Below are positions 59,843-64,000 of a stretch of 64,000 nt of DNA, one piece after another (position 1 is the first letter of the stretch; every line of letters starts with the position of its first letter). The DNA is from Neostapfia colusana. Its lineage: Eukaryota > Streptophyta > Magnoliopsida > Poales > Poaceae. The notes below the pieces were generated by a model, which worked only from the letters and a program-made list of their open reading frames with translations, had not been told where the DNA came from and did not search any database. The stretch is from positions 42,442,699 to 42,506,698 of the forward strand of contig JASWHV010000013.1 in NCBI GenBank assembly GCA_030760725.1, written 5' to 3'. The translations under genes were made by a program, and so were the position numbers.

Positions 59843-60787
59843 CTACTCGGAGTAGAGCTCGACCTCCTGTGGGTCGTCCTCCTCCGGTACTTCTGCTGGT
59901 GGCTCTGGATCTACCACCTCTTCCCCCATTCCGGGTTCTCCCATTGCTGGAAGACCCAAGACCACCGGTATGCCCAACACCGGGGGCACGAGGTCCTGCA
60001 ATGCATGCACCTCGTCCATAGCCTGGTTGTAGTCCTCTTCCCAGCCTTGTCCTTCCTCGATGGCGTCGTCCCGCTCTTGAGCAAGGTCCTCGTTCTGCTG
60101 GGTTAGGGTCTGCACCAGCTCTTGCAACGCCGCGATGTCAACACGGCCCTTCTTCTTTACCTTCTTCAGACGACGCAACTGATTGTGTTGTTCATTCAGT
60201 CGCTTGATCGTCGGAAGGAGCACATTGCGGAGTGCGCTGTGAGCACTCTCAAAATGATCTCCACGGCTTGTGCTCTCCTTGAGCTTGGTGGCGAGATGCT
60301 CCGTATGAACAGCTTGGCTGTCCATCACAGCGTTTCCCGCCCTCATTTGGAGGCTGAGGTTTGCCTCTGCGGGGTTGTACCTTGGGCAAGTCGGGTCTGT
60401 TGCCTCCAGGTACCTTTCTTCCCACACATGCTGAGCTCGTCCCTCCACCGGAACGAGTGCGTATGGAGTTCCCTCCATAGCCTGCACGTGTAGTTGGCAG
60501 AAACGTGACATAGTGTCACGGGCTGCCATTTGCCACATCCCTTCCGGTTGTCTTCCTCTCACCGTGACGGTGAATGGCACCCAACCGGGTGGCGTAGGTC
60601 CTGCGGGAACCTCGACATGGATCATCCACGTCTTGCTCCCCTCTTCGCCTTCCTCCTTGGCGAAGTATTGCGGCATCTGGTTGTACCCGAAATATTGGAG
60701 CATTTGCCACAATGCTTCCGGGTAGCCGCTACGGTCAGAATAGTGGGAAACTACCCACCCGTTCTCCAACCGTTTATCTGCTGCCAT
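59843..60787 (-). CDS. Element C orf0: extra ORF upstream of gag, coiled-coil protein
   Basis: An intact 314-codon ORF on the sense strand of the element. Residues 1-115 form a compact, Trp/aromatic-rich region (MAADKRLENGWVVSHYSDRS, QYFGYNQMPQYFAKEEGEE, PPGWVPFTVTVRG, FCQLHVQAMEGTPYALVPVE). Residues 186-266 look like a coiled coil with leucine heptads. A basic patch KKVKKKGR (209-215) could be a nuclear signal. The tail from 267 is Pro/acidic-rich. It is not Gag, protease or any Pol domain. Related extra ORFs are known in some grass gypsy elements (orf0 of RIRE3-type, from memory); function is unknown. The start is supported by TATAG directly before the ATG and by the same start in element D. 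Confidence 0.85.
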   Translation of the reverse strand: MAADKRLENGWVVSHYSDRSGYPEALWQMLQYFGYNQMPQYFAKEEGEEGSKTWMIHVEVPAGPTPPGWVPFTVTVRGRQPEGMWQMAARDTMSRFCQLHVQAMEGTPYALVPVEGRAQHVWEERYLEATDPTCPRYNPAEANLSLQMRAGNAVMDSQAVHTEHLATKLKESTSRGDHFESAHSALRNVLLPTIKRLNEQHNQLRRLKKVKKKGRVDIAALQELVQTLTQQNEDLAQERDDAIEEGQGWEEDYNQAMDEVHALQDLVPPVLGIPVVLGLPAMGEPGMGEEVVDPEPPAEVPEEDDPQEVELYSE

Positions 60788-62269
60788 CTATAAAAATATA
60801 TTTGAGAAATGTCAAAGATTCATTTGAACAGTAAACCATCGAGTTATAACATAAGATATGTCATTGAACCCCTAAAACTTGGAAACATAGTTCAAATTTT
60901 TAAACAAATTTGACTGCTGATCTGCTGTTCCCATGACAGCCCTGACCAGTTTCCATATCAATCTGATTTAGGCCAGGTTAAAAACAAAACCAGTCCTGGA
61001 GCTCAACATCAAAGTTAAAGTTAACTTCAATAGCTTTCCAGAAAGTATTTGGTTGGCCTAAGATCTGTCCTGGTTCACAAGTTATGAGATGTCAAAGTTA
61101 ACAGAATTTTTGGGAACAATTGGACAACACCTCCCTGCTTTAGGTACTGATTTGATCCAAGAATCCCAGTTAATTCTGTTCCTAATCTGACAAAACTTTC
61201 TGTTACAAAGTTGTAACCCATCTCATAAGCTTTCCAGAACTACCTCATTTTCTATTTTTGGATTTTTATGCAGGAAGTTATGCTTAATTTACAGAGAGTC
61301 TACAGAGAGTCTTTGCTCCGTCCTGTTTTCTGGACAGTTTCAACTCTGCTGCATTTTTCGAGTGGTTAAGGGATGAAACACCTCTGGAACTCAACAGAAA
61401 AGTTGTAAAGCTCCTCCAAAGCTTTCCAGAAATGTATCATACGACATCAACCTCGAAAGAACTCAACCTCTAACCTCTGATTAACTTCAGCCTTAATTTA
61501 GCTGGAAACAGAGTGCTCTGTCCTTAACATCCTATAAGTTGAAAACTTGTTAGCTTTGAATATCCTGTTCAAGGGAAGGAGTTACATCAAGTTTTACTAC
61601 TTTGGATCAAACCTTCAAGTTTTTAAATGAAGTTGTTCATTTAATTGGATGTGACGTCGAGGCGTCACCAGATTATGTCGGTACTACGTCCTCACAAAGG
61701 AAAAACCTATACCGGACTTAGCCGGCGTCGTTAGTTCAGTGGCACTACTCGTCACTCGCACACGGATACTACACGTCTACCGTTTCGTGGTAAGGCTACC
61801 TGCAGAAATTCAACCAATCATCGGACTCGGCTGCACACCGAGCCCGGAATCCATACAGTTGGTACATCCGGCCGTCATCACTCGCCCGGATGTTCTCAAG
61901 CCAAACACGCCTTGAGTTACGTGTTCACGTTTCAGACCACGTGACGGGGTCTCCCATGTTGCACCACGCACGCCAGGGACAGACGTTGCTCGAATACCCC
62001 AAACGACATGAAGAGTTGTAGAGGATATCAAAGCGGGTCGGGTTACCTGCCACCTGTGGGGCTCCACCCTTCAGCTTGTGCGCACTGGTGGACAGCGCTT
62101 ACGTGCACCCCCCAAGACATGAACGTCCCGAGATGCACGATTTTCCGACATAACAAATAAGTTAATAAGCCACTTTCTATATACTAATAACATCCTTATA
62201 CGGGCTACTAACTCGTTCCTCACTGGATTTTTGAAAAAGAAGACCTTTGTACTGTGTTAAACCTCAAGC
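60788..62269 (-). other. Element C leader with putative intron
   Basis: About 1.5 kb lies between the primer site and orf0, with no long sense ORF. A donor-like CAG|GTAGCCTTACCACG (GT at 61799-61798) and the acceptor-like ATATTTTTATAG ending at 60788 bound a 1,012-nt segment, almost the same length as in D. Several AT-rich units with AAGCTTTCCAGAA and ATCTCATAACTT are repeated in 60960-61460. The first 310 bp contain GCGCTGTCCACCAGTGCGCAC, shared with D. Confidence 0.65.
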
Positions 62270-62283
62270 GAGCTCTGATACCA
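62270..62283 (-). promoter_or_regulatory. Element C primer binding site
   Basis: TGGTATCAGAGCTC on the minus strand lies three bases (GCG) after the 5' LTR and complements the 3' end of initiator methionine tRNA, with which minus-strand synthesis starts. Confidence 0.92.
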
Positions 62284-62286
62284 CGC

Positions 62287-64000
62287 TGACACGACCCCAC
62301 TGGTCCTGTCGAGCCAGGATCACGCTGAGGGGTGCTGCGTTGCACAACACCGTATAACACACGTCAAAGGTACAAAGCGGAAGCGGAAGCTTTATTACAT
62401 AAACAAGTTTATTAACATGTTTACATCAAAATAAGTTTAGTCCACACTCGCGGGCGTAGACTAAGCATCAAGTGCACGTTCAGCCCTCGAACGTGTCCTT
62501 GCTAGCACACTCGCACACTAACTCTGCGGCGTGCACGACTCCCACTCGACGGGGTTCCCCTCCTGGGGTTCCGTCTCCTCTTCGGGAGTCCCTTCCTCAT
62601 AGAACCCTGCAAAAGCTTCAAACACAAGCAGTGAGCACGAAGGCTCAGCAAGTCTGACCCGTCTCACCTAAACATGGAACTTCTACATGAGGGTAATGGG
62701 TTGCATGAGGTAAAAATCATTTGCAAGGACTCGCCTAATTAGTAGAACCTTACTTTCAAGTTTTAGCAGCAGGTTGTGGAGAACCTTACGCTAAGGCACA
62801 TGAGAGAGCCGCAATCAAACAAGAAACGCATTTCTCTCATGTATTTTGCCCAAAGTTGAAAAGAACTTTAGTTAGCACTAAGCTACAACATATCATTAAC
62901 AATCAATATCCAACTTTCAATCAGCAACATTTTAACATGTAACTAGCCTGTTCTTTCTACGTCACGGTACAGTGAACAAGTGGTACTCACTGACCGCGAG
63001 GGACGGCGATTATAATCGATTTACACCTGCAGGGTTACCCGAACAACCCGTCACGTACGCCCGTACTCGATGTTGCCTACAACAACCATCACGGACGCCG
63101 TACGCGACTACCTTTCACCCGTTAGCCAAATATTGAACCGGTCCCATCGTCCCGAGCAAGAGGTCCCTGCACGCGCATCTCTGTGCCGCCAGCTGATTTA
63201 CACCTCGAGCTCTCAACCTACCCTCTGAACGACGGGCAATGCCTCAATACCCAGCTACCCGAGTTACATCAGTTTCCCGGTTCCCATATAGCCGGTAGGT
63301 CTTCGGTACTGTTCTAGCTTGTTCAACAGGCCCGCACACGGCTCGGTCCTCAATCGACACAAGCGGAGCTACAGCACACAGGCCCCAAAGTCCTGCTGCC
63401 CTTACTCTCCGCTCGGTCTCATTTTCTTGCCATGTGTATCATGTGCTATCTCTACCCGAGCAATGTGCCTCTAGCCTATTCTCGCGAGTAGTTCCAACTA
63501 CTCGACTTGTACCGAATCCTACTCTATCCTAGCAATGCAGTGGCTAACGGGGTTTGCAATCCTAAACCCCAACCCATGGTTTTCTTGGCTATGCAGTGGG
63601 GTTTCCAAACAAGACTCTGATGCACAACATAAAGAAAACAAGTATGTGCTCAAAACAATAAAAATTTATAAAATGGTTAATGCAAACCGGGGCTTGCCTT
63701 GCTGCTCTTGGTCGTAGGCTAGCTGTTCCTCCGGAGTAACGAAGTCTAGGACTTCGGGTTCCTCCTCGACCTTAGCGACTACATGATAAGAACAATGTAT
63801 GTATTAATTAAATGCTTTTGTATTAACTTTGAAGTTGTGAAGTCTATAACCTTTACTAGATAGACCTAATGACTGTGAAACTTTTACTGTGGCTTGGTTA
63901 CAACCTAAACAGAGACTTGGTCAAGTTTTAGTTGCAGCAAAGCTCATTTGAGCCCTCCACAAATAATTATGTCCTTGACCTTAATTAAAGGCTTTTAGGG
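62287..64000 (-). repeat. Element C 5' LTR, distal 1,714 bp (rest outside window)
   Basis: This is the U5-side part of the 5' LTR. It is identical, as far as I can compare, to 50900-52613, with no indel (both spurious 60- and 61-codon frames recur at exactly +11,387). It is a direct repeat with the 3' LTR and carries the junction to the primer site at 62284-62286. Confidence 0.95.

Larger units (their letters stand above)
50900..64000 (-). mobile_element. Element C: apparently intact Tekay-like gypsy retrotransposon, right end outside window
   Basis: On the minus strand: 5' LTR (62287 to beyond 64000), primer site, leader, orf0, gag-pol in one frame, polypurine tract, 3' LTR (50900-54945). 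The two LTRs match base for base over the 1,714 bp that can be compared, at a constant offset of 11,387 bp. If the 5' LTR has the length of the other, the element is about 15.4 kb. The left flank is GAAAA (50895-50899), the expected target duplication. All signals needed for replication that I can check are present, so it is the best candidate for recent activity. Confidence 0.95.

Noticed and set aside
1..64000. A host gene, organellar insertion, rRNA or DNA transposon
   Set aside because: I saw no exon-like conserved protein outside Gag, Pol and orf0, no transposase, no rRNA-like stretch and no long terminal inverted repeats. Short MITE-like or degenerate insertions could have been missed by eye.

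Overview
This window is plant nuclear DNA made almost entirely of nested LTR retrotransposons. A grass (Poaceae) is the likely source. The evidence is the chromodomain-bearing Ty3/gypsy elements of Tekay/Del type with ~3.4-4.3 kb LTRs and initiator-Met tRNA primer sites, an extra ORF upstream of gag like the one I recall in rice RIRE3-type elements, a TORK-like Ty1/copia element, and an Au-like SINE. I found no host gene, rRNA, tRNA gene or CRISPR array. The species cannot be named from the sequence.

Four gypsy LTR families occur. Family 1 (ends TGTAAG...GTGTCA) gives element A (+, 1-7925, 5' end outside), element C (-, 50900 to beyond 64000), solo LTR H (33292-37335) and the older element D (+, 41170-50899). 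Family 2 gives an LTR fragment B' (-, 7926-9013) and solo LTR S (43409-47263). Family 3 is the complete but decayed element F (-, 10032-24799). Family 4 (U3 with a G-box minisatellite) gives E2 (-, 25778-41169) and E3 (+, 9014-25777). A copia element (27421-32141) lies inside E2.

The nesting order can be read from the junctions. D is the host. E2 landed in the 5' LTR of D, solo LTR S in its leader and C in its gag. Inside E2 lie solo LTR H (in gag, about codon 9), the copia element and E3 (in the 3' LTR of E2). Inside E3 lie F and B', and inside B' lies A. A SINE sits in the 5' LTR of F. A deletion joined the copia 5' LTR to the 3' LTR of E2 and removed the E2 pol.

Element C is the one apparently intact unit. 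It has a 314-codon orf0, one open gag-pol frame of ~1,518 codons (gag, protease, reverse transcriptase, RNase H, integrase, chromodomain), a PBS and a PPT, and LTRs identical over the 1,714 bp that can be compared. Everything else carries stops, frameshifts or truncations. The most interesting signals are the upstream coiled-coil ORF, splice-acceptor-like sequence placed directly at the gag or orf0 start codon in three gypsy families, with a conserved donor-like CAG|GTA in the leaders of two of them, and the G-box repeat array in the family 4 promoter.
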